Shown: positions 33,683 to 42,580 of the stretch, piece after piece | Numbering within the stretch: the stretch's first letter is position 1 | Layout of the letters: each line of letters starts with the position of its first letter | Assembly: GCA_900315455.1 (NCBI GenBank) | Contig: OMZE01000018.1 | Span: 1 to 64,000 of the forward strand | Length of the DNA stretch: 64,000 bases | Source of the DNA: an uncultured Prevotellaceae bacterium | GTDB taxonomy: Bacteria > Bacteroidota > Bacteroidia > Bacteroidales > Bacteroidaceae | Direction of reading: 5' to 3' | Program-made: the position numbers and the translations under genes | Notes under the pieces: model-generated | The model's input: only the letters and a program-made list of their open reading frames with translations | Databases searched by the model: none | Told to the model about the DNA's origin: nothing

Positions 33683-36187
33683 ATGAAAAAGCCTATCACC
33701 ATTTTCACCTTTCTGTTCTTCGTCATCAACCTGCTGGCACAGTCTGCCGACGTCTTCAAACCCTACAAGGCCACAAACCTCAGACTACCGTCGGTACCCC
33801 TCATCGTGTCGGACCCCTATTTCTCCATCTGGTCGCCATACGACCAACTCAATGAAGGCACCACACGTCACTGGACAAATGACGAGAAACCACTGCAAGG
33901 CCTGCTGAGGGTTGATGGCAAGACCTACAACTTTCTCGGTAGCGAACGCGAACAACTCACTGCCATCGCCCCCATGGCCGACGAAGAAGCATGGATGGCA
34001 CGCTACACCATGCAGAAACAGGATGAGGGGTGGCAGCGTGCCGGATTCGACGACAGCCGATGGCAAGAAGGCAGGGCTGCCTTCGGCTCTCCAGGCCTGA
34101 ATTATATCGCTACCGACTGGCGTGACGAACATTCCGACCTCTATGTGCGCAGAAAGGTTAACATCCAAGAGGCTGACTTGAAAGAAAAACTCACCCTCAT
34201 CTATTCGCACGACGATGTTTTCGAACTCTATATCAACGGAACGAAAGTGGCCGACACAGGGGAGACCTGGCGTGAAGGCATTCACCTGCCATTAGACAAC
34301 GACCTGAAGAAACTGCTGCATGCCGGCGACAACATCATCGCCGCCCATTGCCACAACACCACAGGAGGCGCCTATACCGACTTTGGATTGTATAAAGTAA
34401 AACCGCAGGAGAGTCTCGGAGTGGTGCAGGCTGTGCAGAAGTCGGTGAGCGTGTTGGCCACCTCTTCTTATTACACTTTTTCCTGCGGACCTGTGGAACT
34501 CGACGTGACATTCACCGCGCCGATGCTCATCGACGACTACGACCTGCTGTCGGCACCCGCCAACTACGTCAGTTACCAAGTGCGCTCCACCGACAAGAAA
34601 GCGCACAACGTGCAACTGCTGCTCACCGCCTCGCCACTGATGGCAGTGAACAAGGCCGCCCAACCCACCGTCACCAACACCGAGACGCATCACGGCATCA
34701 CCTATGCCCGCACAGGCACCATCGAACAGCCTATATTGGCGAAAACAGGCGACGGCATCTGCATCGACTGGGGATACTTCTATCTGCCTGCCATCAACGG
34801 CGACGTAGCCATTGCCACACCATCATCGGTACTTCACGAATTCACGTCGAAAGGGCTTCTGCCTCCAACAAGTCGGCAAGTGACGGCACAAAAACCCGGT
34901 GAGATGCCGGTCATGGCCTACACACACGATTTCGGCAACACGAAGGTTGCCGCCAGTTTCACCATCTTGGCATACGACGAGATCGACGACATCGAGTTCT
35001 TCTACAAGCGTTACAAAGGCTACTGGGCCCACGAGGGGACAGTGACCATCCAACAACTCATAGAGCGGATGGCAAGAGACTACGATTCTATCATGACAAA
35101 GTGCCGGCTGCTCGACAAGCGGATTTACGACGACGGCATCCTTTCCGGCGACAAGAGGTATGCGGAAATCCTATCCGCCTCCTACCGCCATGTCATCGCC
35201 GCCCACAAACTCTTCCGCGACGACAAGGGCAACCTGCTCTTCTTTTCCAAGGAGAACAACTCCAACGGCTGTGTCAACACCGTAGACCTTACTTATCCCG
35301 AGTCGCCGCTGTTTCTGTGCTACAACCCAGAACTGCAGAAAGCCATGATGACCTCAATCTTTGAATACAGCAAGAGCGGCAGGTGGACGAAACCTTTCAC
35401 CGCACATGACCTCGGACAGTATCCAAAGGCCAACGGACAGGTGTATGGAGGCGACATGCCGCTTGAAGAGTCGGGCAACATGCTCATCCTCACTGCCATG
35501 CTCAGCAAACTCGACGGCAACACATCGTATGCCGACCAATACTGGGACCTCATCACGCTATGGGCCGACTACCTCTGCACCTACGGACAAGACCCAGACA
35601 ATCAGTTGTGTACAGATGACTTCGCCGGCCATTGGGCACACAACGCCAACCTATCGGTGAAGGCCATCATGGGCGTAGCAGGCTATGCCGAAATGGCACG
35701 CTTGCGAGGCGACACACAGACTGCCGACCGATATATGGCACGCGCCAGGGAAATGGCCAGGAAATGGGAAGCCGATGCTTCGGAGGGTGACCACTACCGA
35801 CTGGCTTTTGACCGCCACAACACTTGGAGCCAGAAATACAACATGATTTGGGACAAACTATGGCAGACGCACCTCTTCTCTGAGGAGGTATACGACAAGG
35901 AGGTGTGCTATTACCTCAACAAGCAAAACCGCTATGGACTGCCTCTTGACTGTCGCAGAGACTACACCAAAACCGATTGGGTAATGTGGTCGGCCACGAT
36001 GGCCAGCGACAAGGAAACCTTCCTGCGGTTCGTGGAACCCGTCTACCGATACATCAACGAAACCACGAGCCGCGTGCCCATCAGCGACTGGCACGACACC
36101 AAGACCGGTGAAATGGTGGGTTTCAAAGCACGCAGCGTCATCGGCGGCTATTGGATGAAGGTATTGGCCGACAAACTAAGAAAGTAG
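33683..36187 (+). CDS. glutaminase-A-like protein (DUF4964-DUF5127-DUF4965-DUF1793), secreted
   Basis: 834 residues, signal peptide about 1-20 ('FVINLLAQ'). The N-terminal DUF4964 region has 'RLPSVPLIVSDPYFSIWSPYDQL'. Next comes an inserted galactose-binding-like sandwich (about 110-250: 'WQRAGFDDSRWQEGRAAFG', 'LYVRRKVNIQ', 'LYINGTKVADTGE'). A DUF5127/4965 core follows, then a DUF1793-like alpha/alpha domain ('CRLLDKRIYDDGILSGDKRY', 'MILTAMLSK'-type helices). Proteins of this layout are annotated glutaminase A after a fungal homologue, yet Bacteroidota copies are usually in polysaccharide loci, so a glycan substrate is as likely. Divergent from the GH76 operon and sharing its control region. 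Confidence 0.8.
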   Translation: MKKPITIFTFLFFVINLLAQSADVFKPYKATNLRLPSVPLIVSDPYFSIWSPYDQLNEGTTRHWTNDEKPLQGLLRVDGKTYNFLGSEREQLTAIAPMADEEAWMARYTMQKQDEGWQRAGFDDSRWQEGRAAFGSPGLNYIATDWRDEHSDLYVRRKVNIQEADLKEKLTLIYSHDDVFELYINGTKVADTGETWREGIHLPLDNDLKKLLHAGDNIIAAHCHNTTGGAYTDFGLYKVKPQESLGVVQAVQKSVSVLATSSYYTFSCGPVELDVTFTAPMLIDDYDLLSAPANYVSYQVRSTDKKAHNVQLLLTASPLMAVNKAAQPTVTNTETHHGITYARTGTIEQPILAKTGDGICIDWGYFYLPAINGDVAIATPSSVLHEFTSKGLLPPTSRQVTAQKPGEMPVMAYTHDFGNTKVAASFTILAYDEIDDIEFFYKRYKGYWAHEGTVTIQQLIERMARDYDSIMTKCRLLDKRIYDDGILSGDKRYAEILSASYRHVIAAHKLFRDDKGNLLFFSKENNSNGCVNTVDLTYPESPLFLCYNPELQKAMMTSIFEYSKSGRWTKPFTAHDLGQYPKANGQVYGGDMPLEESGNMLILTAMLSKLDGNTSYADQYWDLITLWADYLCTYGQDPDNQLCTDDFAGHWAHNANLSVKAIMGVAGYAEMARLRGDTQTADRYMARAREMARKWEADASEGDHYRLAFDRHNTWSQKYNMIWDKLWQTHLFSEEVYDKEVCYYLNKQNRYGLPLDCRRDYTKTDWVMWSATMASDKETFLRFVEPVYRYINETTSRVPISDWHDTKTGEMVGFKARSVIGGYWMKVLADKLRK

Positions 36188-36267
36188 GAAACCAAGAGGT
36201 TAGAATAACTGCATTATAAGCAAGTGCCGGTCACTATATCCAAACAAATCAGTTGTTGAGATAAATC

Positions 36268-36299
36268 TTTGGAAGTCAATTATCTTTTTCCTATATTTG
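36268..36299 (+). promoter_or_regulatory. promoter of the small lipoprotein-GH43 operon
   Basis: -33 TTTG (36268-36271), 20-bp spacer, -7 TATATTTG (36292-36299). This is a canonical Bacteroidota promoter, 44 bp before the ATG. Confidence 0.75.
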
Positions 36300-36343
36300 C
36301 AGCGTATAACGAATGTCATTAGTTTACTGTAAAAGACAAAGAT

Positions 36344-36601
36344 ATGAAGAAATTAGTTTTTATATTCGCAGCAATGACTGTTTTGGCTTTCGCTGCTTGT
36401 ACTGAGACCAAGGCTCCCGAGACACCTGTTGAGGAGGCTGCTGAGGCTGATGCCCCAGCCGTGGATGAGGGTGAAGCCGATACGATAACTGTAGAGGATG
36501 CCGTAGAGGATGCAGCCGAATATGTAGGAGAGGCCCCGGGGGACGCCCCTGCCGAAGCAGCAAATGAAGGAGTTCGTGACGATATATCTGTGAAGAGATG
36601 A
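36344..36601 (+). CDS. small acidic lipoprotein
   Basis: 85 residues. Lipobox 'LAFAAC' with Cys19. The remaining 66 residues are almost only Glu, Asp, Ala, Pro and Val ('EEAAEADAPAVDEGEADTIT') and should be disordered and strongly negative. No family recognised. Its TGA overlaps the ATG of the next gene (ATGA), so it is translationally coupled to the GH43 enzyme. It may simply be a leader that sets expression of GH43, or an envelope spacer; the sequence does not decide. Confidence 0.75.
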   Translation: MKKLVFIFAAMTVLAFAACTETKAPETPVEEAAEADAPAVDEGEADTITVEDAVEDAAEYVGEAPGDAPAEAANEGVRDDISVKR

Positions 36602-38253
36602 GCAGAATGATGAATATGTACAAATCATCTTTATGGATGATTGTCTTGTCCATCGTATTGAGCATGCATTCCACAGTGGGACTGGCACAGGGATTTACCA
36701 ATCCGGTGCTGCCGGGATTCCATGCCGACCCTAGTGTATGCAGGGCTGGCAATGACTTCTATCTTGTGAACAGCACATTCCAGTATTTCCCTGGCGTACC
36801 TGTATTCCACAGTAAAGACCTGGTGAACTGGGAGCAGGTGGGCAACTGCCTTTCGCGGCCGTCGCAGGTAGACCTGAAGGGAACTGACGGAAACAGCGGC
36901 ATCTACGCCCCTACCATCCGCTACAACAACGGTCGATTCTATATGGTGACAACGGTGTTTCCTTCACGCCGTCATTTCTATGTTTGGACCGACAATCCTT
37001 CCGGAGAATGGTCAGAACCCATTGTGATAGATTTTGCCATCGGAAGTTGCGACCCCACCCTCTATTTTGAAGACGGGAAGTGCTATTTCCTTTGGAAAGA
37101 GGGCGACATCAAGATATGCGAAATTGACGTAGAGACAGGCAAGCAACTGGGTGAAATCCATCACTTGGGAACGGGATTAGGCGGCAGGTATCCTGAAGGA
37201 CCACATATCTACAAGAAAGACGGATACTACTATCTTCTCCTTGCCGAGGGAGGTACGGAGCATGGCCATCATGTGAATATCCTGCGCAGCAAGAATCTTT
37301 TCGGCCCATACGAGCCCAACCCAGCCAACCCGATTCTCTCACACTTCAACATGAAGATGCAGAACAATAATATACAGGGGTTGGGACATGCCGATTTGGT
37401 TCAGGCACCCGACTCCTCATGGTGGATGATCTGTTTGGGATACCGCACCAGCGGTTACCTGCAACATGTGATGGGACGCGAGACCATGCTTGCTCCAGTG
37501 AGTTGGGACAAAGGAGAATGGCCTGTGGTGAATAAGGACGGTACATTGCAAACCGACATGCAGTGCAAGACACTCCCCCTGATTCCGATGTCCCAAGACC
37601 CTGTAAAGGAAGAGTTCAATTACGTCAAACGCGATGCTCCCAAAGACAGTTATCATTTATTAGGTTTGCCGATGGGATGGATGAGTCTCTGTAACCCCGA
37701 CTACACCAGATATTCGCTGACAGAACGAGAAGGGTGGCTCAGGCTCAAGCCAAGCACCACCGACCTCAGCGAGACGGCCTCGCCCACGTTCGTTGCCCGC
37801 CGTCAGACAGAACTGAATTTTTCAGCAACGGCCTCGTTTGACCTCTCTCACCTCACAGAAGGGATGCAGGCCGGCATTACAGCCTACGCCGCGCCATTAA
37901 ACCACTATGATGTGGTGGCAGAAAGAAGGAACGGGAAGATTGTCATCAAATCGAATGTAAGATTGGGACAGACCTGCCATAGTGAAAAGGAAAAACTGCT
38001 GTCTGGCGACCATGCTTTTCTGCGTATCACCTCCGATCAAAACTACTATTACCTGCAGGTTTCGGCTAACGGCAAAGAATTCACCACACTCGCCAAAATG
38101 GAGTATCGTTTCCTCAGCACAGAGACCATCGGAGGCTTTACCGGTGTCATGATTGGCCTATTTGCGCAGGGCAATCAAGTGACCGACAAAGGGTATGTGG
38201 ACATAGACTGGTTCGAATATATTACTCCACAAAAAAGCGGTGACATCGAGTGA
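36598..38253 (+). CDS. GH43 beta-xylosidase/arabinofuranosidase-type enzyme with C-terminal beta-sandwich
   Basis: 551 residues, signal peptide about 1-31. Catalytic propeller markers: 'GFHADPSVC' (general base), 'GSCDPTLYFEDGK' (pKa modulator) and 'RYPEGPHIYKKDGYYYLL' (acid Glu). Residues about 340-545 form the beta-sandwich that in beta-xylosidases of this type contributes to the active site ('LRLKPSTTDLSETASPTFVARRQ', 'EGMQAGITAYAAPLNHYDVVA'). Length and architecture match XynB-like enzymes. The start overlaps the stop of the small lipoprotein by 4 bp; an alternative Met three codons later is possible. The stop codon lies inside the terminator hairpin. Confidence 0.9.
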   Translation: MSRMMNMYKSSLWMIVLSIVLSMHSTVGLAQGFTNPVLPGFHADPSVCRAGNDFYLVNSTFQYFPGVPVFHSKDLVNWEQVGNCLSRPSQVDLKGTDGNSGIYAPTIRYNNGRFYMVTTVFPSRRHFYVWTDNPSGEWSEPIVIDFAIGSCDPTLYFEDGKCYFLWKEGDIKICEIDVETGKQLGEIHHLGTGLGGRYPEGPHIYKKDGYYYLLLAEGGTEHGHHVNILRSKNLFGPYEPNPANPILSHFNMKMQNNNIQGLGHADLVQAPDSSWWMICLGYRTSGYLQHVMGRETMLAPVSWDKGEWPVVNKDGTLQTDMQCKTLPLIPMSQDPVKEEFNYVKRDAPKDSYHLLGLPMGWMSLCNPDYTRYSLTEREGWLRLKPSTTDLSETASPTFVARRQTELNFSATASFDLSHLTEGMQAGITAYAAPLNHYDVVAERRNGKIVIKSNVRLGQTCHSEKEKLLSGDHAFLRITSDQNYYYLQVSANGKEFTTLAKMEYRFLSTETIGGFTGVMIGLFAQGNQVTDKGYVDIDWFEYITPQKSGDIE

Positions 38254-38269
38254 TGTCACCGCAGTTTTT
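38231..38269. terminator. bidirectional terminator between GH43 and nagB
   Basis: Stem gcggtgacatc / gatgtcaccgc with a 4-nt loop, preceded by six A and followed by six T. It overlaps the end of the GH43 gene and serves convergent nagB. Confidence 0.9.
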
Positions 38270-38307
38270 TGTATTAAGGTCATCGGGCGGAGCCCTGACA
38301 ATCATCT

Positions 38308-39102
38308 TTAAATAAGGTTATCCTTCTCGATATCCTTGAAATATTTGTAGGTGCCTACCTTCAGTTCGTCGGTGGCTGGCTCGTCGCAGACGATGATGCC
38401 ATGGGGATGCATCTGCAGGGCGCTGATGGTCCACATGTGGTTCACGCTGCCTTCTACTGCTGCCTGCAGGGCACGTGCCTTGTGGTGGCCATTGACGAGA
38501 ATCATCACCTCACGGGCATCCATCACAGTGCCCACACCCACGGTAAGGGCGAGTTTCGGCACCTTGTTGATGTCGTTGTCGAAGAAACGTGAGTTGGCAA
38601 TGATGGTGTCGGTGGTGAGGGTCTTCACACGGGTGCGTGAGGAGAGTGATGAGCCTGGCTCGTTGAAGGCGATGTGGCCGTCGGGACCAATACCTCCGAG
38701 GAACAGGTCGATGCCACCAGCCTCAGCAATCATTTCCTCGTAGTGAGCGCACTCTGCGGCGAGGTCTTTGGCATTGCCGTTGAGGATATGGATATTCTCT
38801 TTCGGGCAGTCGATATGGTCGAAGAGGTTGCGGGCCATGAAGGAGTGGTAACTCTCGGGATGGTCTTCGGGCAGGTTCACATACTCGTCCATGTTGAAGG
38901 TGAGCACGTTCTTGAACGATACCCTACCCTCTTTGTTGGCCTTCACCAGTTCGGCATACATCCCCTCGGGTGACGAGCCGGTAGGCAGTCCGAGAACGAA
39001 GGGCTTCTCTGCGGTGGGCTGTGCCTCGTTGATGCGCTTGATGACATGTTCGGCAGCCCATTTCGACATTTTCTGATAGTCGCTTTCGATGATTAATCTC
39101 AT
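38308..39102 (-). CDS. nagB: glucosamine-6-phosphate deaminase NagB
   Basis: 264 residues, near the usual 266. Converts glucosamine-6-phosphate to fructose-6-phosphate and ammonia in the cytoplasm, the last step of amino-sugar catabolism. Catalytic residues align position for position with E. coli NagB: Asp72 ('FNMDEYV'), Asp141, His143 and Glu148 ('[16 protein letters not shown]'). The phosphate-binding loop '[11 protein letters not shown]' is intact. Monocistronic, with its own -7 box and a shared terminator. It sits next to the glycan locus but is a general housekeeping enzyme. Confidence 0.97.
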   Translation of the reverse strand: MRLIIESDYQKMSKWAAEHVIKRINEAQPTAEKPFVLGLPTGSSPEGMYAELVKANKEGRVSFKNVLTFNMDEYVNLPEDHPESYHSFMARNLFDHIDCPKENIHILNGNAKDLAAECAHYEEMIAEAGGIDLFLGGIGPDGHIAFNEPGSSLSSRTRVKTLTTDTIIANSRFFDNDINKVPKLALTVGVGTVMDAREVMILVNGHHKARALQAAVEGSVNHMWTISALQMHPHGIIVCDEPATDELKVGTYKYFKDIEKDNLI

Positions 39103-39136
39103 ATTTATATAGTATTTATAATTTGTTTACGAGGAG

Positions 39137-39144
39137 CAAAAATA
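39137..39144 (-). promoter_or_regulatory. -7 box of nagB
   Basis: TATTTTTG on the minus strand, 35 bp upstream of the nagB start. No clear -33. Confidence 0.5.
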
Positions 39145-39254
39145 CTATTTTCTGAATAAAAAGAATAAAAAATGACTAAAAAAATCACGGCATGCCAACA
39201 TTTTGTCAATATGCAGTGAACAAGATTGCGGCATTCATTGAGGAAACAGGGCTA

Positions 39255-40433
39255 TCAATAGGCATATACCAAACCATACTTCTCATGCAGACGGCGTAGG
39301 GAGCCATCAGATTTCATCTGACGGATGACAATGTTCACCATCTCCAGCAAATCTTCCTGTCCTTTGGGCATGAGGACACCTATCTCACCATGAGTGAAAG
39401 GAGAGTCCAACAACGGGGCTGCCAATCGGCTGTCGGTCTGAACGTAATAGGGTGCCTCGGTAATCTCGGTTATCATCACGTCGGCTTCGCCCTCGGCTAT
39501 CAGCGACGGTATCTCCTCGTTCTTCTGATGGACGATGATGGTGGCATGGGTGAGGTGCTCATTGGCGAACTTCTCGTTCAGGCCACCGGGATTCACCATC
39601 ACGCGGACTTCAGGCTTGTCGATGTCAGCAAGCGATTGGAAACGGCCTGCCTCCGATGCCCGACAGAGTATCGTCTTGCCATTTGCCAGGTATCCCTCGC
39701 TCATCAGCATGGTCTCACGCCGCGCGTCGGTGATGGTGATACCGCCAATGGCGAGGTCGAATTGTTGCGGCTGTGCGAGCACGTCGGCCGTCAGCGTAGG
39801 CCATGACGTCGGCTTGAACACGATGCCGACATCCAGTCTTTTTGCTATCTCTCCTGCCATTTCAATGCCGAAGCCCCAATACTCACCCGTCTCCGGTTCG
39901 CGGAACGAAAGCGGTCGGTAGTCGCCCGTTGTGCCGAAGAGAATGGTACCTCGCTCCATTATCTCCGCCACCTTGCCACTGACAGGAATATCCGTTTTGG
40001 TAGAAAGGATGAAAACCGAGTATTGCCCGTTGTCCTTTCCGAAACTGACGGCAGACTTCAGTGAATCCTCGGGAAACAGCCTTGAACTGTCAAAATAATA
40101 AAGTTTGTCATCGCTGTTGTACCAGCCGCCGACATATCCATCGTGCTGCAAGGCGTGGCGAACGACCTTGTCGAGTTGGTCGCGCGAATGGCTGTTCTGT
40201 GTGGCGGCATAACTGACAGCGATTCCCTCCGTTGGTTCGGACATTGTCCTCACATCGAGGGTGAACCCGTCTGGGTGGGTCTGGCTGAAAGCCCACACCT
40301 TGTCGGCAATTACCGATACGTTGCTTTGCCCGGTGATGTTGTCATCACACGAAGAACAAGACAACAAACAGCCAGCCCCGCTGAGGAACACAAGGGCCGT
40401 CAACAACCAAACTCTAAACTTATCCTTTCTCAT
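39255..40433 (-). CDS. solute-binding lipoprotein, cyclohexadienyl-dehydratase (PheC)-like, with extra N-terminal domain
   Basis: 392 residues. The hydrophobic leader contains several Cys (22, 26, 29); 'LSGAGC' or 'LLSC' can act as lipobox. About residues 130-390 are a family 3 periplasmic binding protein fold: 'GTTGDYRPLSFREPETGEYWGFGIEMAGEIAKRL' (split here as a motif region), 'FDLAIGGITITDARRE' and 'GKTILCRA'. This pattern is that of PheC-type cyclohexadienyl/arogenate dehydratases and their binding-protein relatives. About 35-125 is an added domain ('GFTLDVRTMSEPTEGIAVSY', 'YVGGWYNSDDKLYYFDSSRL') resembling a domain I associate with Bacteroidota phage and mobile-element polyvalent proteins. 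The ATG at 40433 gives the signal peptide. No transporter genes are adjacent, favouring an enzymatic or sensory role. Confidence 0.75.
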   Translation of the reverse strand: MRKDKFRVWLLTALVFLSGAGCLLSCSSCDDNITGQSNVSVIADKVWAFSQTHPDGFTLDVRTMSEPTEGIAVSYAATQNSHSRDQLDKVVRHALQHDGYVGGWYNSDDKLYYFDSSRLFPEDSLKSAVSFGKDNGQYSVFILSTKTDIPVSGKVAEIMERGTILFGTTGDYRPLSFREPETGEYWGFGIEMAGEIAKRLDVGIVFKPTSWPTLTADVLAQPQQFDLAIGGITITDARRETMLMSEGYLANGKTILCRASEAGRFQSLADIDKPEVRVMVNPGGLNEKFANEHLTHATIIVHQKNEEIPSLIAEGEADVMITEITEAPYYVQTDSRLAAPLLDSPFTHGEIGVLMPKGQEDLLEMVNIVIRQMKSDGSLRRLHEKYGLVYAY

Positions 40434-40476
40434 ATTTTTATAGCAATTATATAGGGTTTGACCCCCAAAGAACATA

Positions 40477-40502
40477 AAATGCAGTCAGAAATGGCTGCAT
40501 TT
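40477..40502. terminator. hairpin after the TPR gene
   Basis: Arms aaatgcag and ctgcattt (8 bp) with a 10-nt loop. On the minus strand it lies 46 bp after the TPR stop and is followed by a weak T-rich stretch. Probable but weak terminator. Confidence 0.45.
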
Positions 40503-40547
40503 ATGTTGTGTGGAGTCTATCCCCTTCCCTACTACACAGCACCGGGT

Positions 40548-41570
40548 TTATTTCATCCTCCTCTTCAGTTTGCGGTCGCGGAGATCAGCCACATCGTCTT
40601 GGAAACGGGCATCTTGCTGTGCCAGTATCTCGTAACTTTTCAGCGCCTGGTCCAACATGCTGTCGTACTTCTTCCAATTCTTCATCCTGCTATAGATCAG
40701 CATGAGGTTCCACTGAATCATCGCCATGTCTTCAAGATGGGCTTCAGGAGACTGGTCATAGAGCAAGGTACGATTCTCCAATGCCTTGAGGAAAAATTCC
40801 TCTGCTTTGGCGTATTTGTGGGTGTCGGAATACAATATCCCAAGGAAGTTCTGGGTTAGGGCCAGGTCGGTGCGGTAAGTTTCGGGGGCGTGAGCGAGCA
40901 GCAGGGTATAGTTCTCCAATGCCTTGAGGTGGAACTCCTCTGCCTTGGCATAGTCGTGCTTGTCGGCATACAAAGACCCCAGGTTGTTCTGTGTCAGCGC
41001 CAGACTGGCACGATACCCCTCAGGAGAAATGGAGAAAAGTTTGGTATAGTTCTCCAGCGCCTCAAGGAAGCATTCCTCTGCCTTGGCATAGTTTTCGGTA
41101 TCGGCATACAACGTACCGAGATTTACCTGAGTTTCTGCCACACTGGCGCGGTAGGCCTCAGGGTCTTTATTGAACAGGTAGATTTTGTTCTCCAACGCCT
41201 TAAGGTAGAATTCCTCTGATTTGGCATCGTCGTGGAGGTCGAAATATATATTGCCCAGTTTATCCTGGACACCAGCCAAATCTTCACGGTAGGTATCGGG
41301 ATTTTGTTTGAACAGTTGGGTATAAGTTTCCAACGCCTTCAGGAAACATTCCTCCGCCTTGGGAAAGTCGTCGCCGTCGTAATAGGAAACGCCCGACTCG
41401 ACCAGCGCACGCGCAGAAGCGGCTTTATTCGTAGTCGTGACGGTGGTGTCGGCAACCGATTCAGCCACCCTTACCTCAGGCAGCATCTTCTTTTGTTTCC
41501 CGTTATACGGGGTAGCCAGGGCAGTGAGGGCGGTGGCATGGATGAGAAGGGAAAGGATGGTTCGTTTCAT
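40548..41570 (-). CDS. secreted TPR protein with five 46-residue repeats
   Basis: 340 residues, signal peptide about 1-20. After a Thr/Ala-rich stretch, five tandem repeats of 46 residues follow from about residue 68. Consensus: KAEE.FLKALENYT.LF...PE.YR..LA..Q.NLG.LY.D...YA. This is the kinesin-light-chain-like TPR type. The last repeat diverges ('IQWNLMLIYSRMKNWKK') and leads to a basic C-terminus. It probably mediates protein-protein contacts in the periplasm; no catalytic domain. The ATG at 41570 opens the signal peptide; the frame extends upstream without one. Confidence 0.85.
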   Translation of the reverse strand: MKRTILSLLIHATALTALATPYNGKQKKMLPEVRVAESVADTTVTTTNKAASARALVESGVSYYDGDDFPKAEECFLKALETYTQLFKQNPDTYREDLAGVQDKLGNIYFDLHDDAKSEEFYLKALENKIYLFNKDPEAYRASVAETQVNLGTLYADTENYAKAEECFLEALENYTKLFSISPEGYRASLALTQNNLGSLYADKHDYAKAEEFHLKALENYTLLLAHAPETYRTDLALTQNFLGILYSDTHKYAKAEEFFLKALENRTLLYDQSPEAHLEDMAMIQWNLMLIYSRMKNWKKYDSMLDQALKSYEILAQQDARFQDDVADLRDRKLKRRMK

Positions 41571-41592
41571 GGCGTTATAGTGTAATTCGAAG

Positions 41593-41600
41593 CAAAGATA
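41593..41600 (-). promoter_or_regulatory. -7 box of the TPR gene
   Basis: TATCTTTG on the minus strand, 23 bp upstream of the ATG. Confidence 0.5.
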
Positions 41601-41719
41601 ATGAAAAATAGGCAAAGAACAGCCTGAAGGCTGGAAATTATTCGAAAATAATTCTTTTATAGTCATTCAAAAACCTACACATCGGCATCTCCCACGGCTT
41701 CGGAGGTCTTATGTCTGAA

Positions 41720-42415
41720 TTATACCACAGAGCGGATGAGGAACCAGATGACGGGCACCAGCAATGCCGGCAATAGGTTGAGCGTGCGGCAGTCTTTCAG
41801 CCGGAGCAAGGAGAGGCCGCTGCCAGTGATGAGCAGACCACCCACAATCAAGAGTTCTGCCATGAGGGCATCGCTGATGGCAGTGGCCGAGAGGCGGGCC
41901 ACCAGCCAGAACATGCCCTGCCAGCAGAAGAGAACGGGAGCCGCCAATATCATGCCTATGCCATAGGTGGAGGCAAACACCATGGACGACACAAAGTCGA
42001 GCGTGGCGTTGGTGAAGAGGAAGGTGTGGTCGCCCTTCAGGGCAGAGAACACTGGTCCGAGCATCGACAACGGTCCGATGCAATAGAGCAGGATGGCAGT
42101 GGCAAGGCCGTCGGCAAGACGGTCGCTCCTCGTCTCTCCCTGTTTGGAGAACTTGTCGACCAAGCGCTTGAAACGTCCGTCGATGTCGAGGGCCGTCCCC
42201 ACTACACCCCCTATGGCGAGCGAAATGATGAAGAGCACGGGATACTCCGACTGGCTGAAGTGCGAGATGGTGGCATTGAGACCTATGGCGAGTGATGCCA
42301 GACCCAATGCGGTATAAAGCACCTCCTTATATTTTTCCTTGATGCCACGGTGGAGCATGGCACCGATGATGCCACCCACGATGATGGTAGCGGTGTTGAC
42401 GATGGTTCCTATCAT
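41720..42415 (-). CDS. DUF554 family integral membrane protein
   Basis: 231 residues with six or seven hydrophobic helices. The opening 'MIGTIVNTATIIVGGIIGAML' and the later 'ALGLASLAIGLNATI', 'IGGVVGTALDIDGRF' and 'CIGPLSMLGPV' are characteristic of DUF554 (YdfK/YqgA-like). Family function is not settled; it is an inner-membrane protein, perhaps a transporter. The start at 42415 was chosen because the upstream extension of the frame is unlike the family. Monocistronic, divergent from the patatin gene. Confidence 0.88.
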   Translation of the reverse strand: MIGTIVNTATIIVGGIIGAMLHRGIKEKYKEVLYTALGLASLAIGLNATISHFSQSEYPVLFIISLAIGGVVGTALDIDGRFKRLVDKFSKQGETRSDRLADGLATAILLYCIGPLSMLGPVFSALKGDHTFLFTNATLDFVSSMVFASTYGIGMILAAPVLFCWQGMFWLVARLSATAISDALMAELLIVGGLLITGSGLSLLRLKDCRTLNLLPALLVPVIWFLIRSVV

Positions 42416-42540
42416 AAAATACGGTAATTCGGCTACAATATTAACACATTTATCGCAAAGACCTACAACAATGGTGATGAAAAATGAAAACCGAGTAAAA
42501 GATTTTTCTTCCTGAGACATGGAAATGTCGGTTTTTTTTA

Positions 42541-42548
42541 TATTTTTG
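42541..42548 (+). promoter_or_regulatory. -7 box of the patatin gene
   Basis: TATTTTTG, 32 bp before the ATG at 42581. Confidence 0.55.
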
Positions 42549-42580
42549 CAAAGAAATCACGCATCCACATCAGTTCTGGC

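Noticed and set aside
40548-41570. TPR-encoding direct repeats considered as a CRISPR or satellite array
   Set aside because: The period is 138 bp in frame with protein repeats and lacks short identical repeats with unique spacers.
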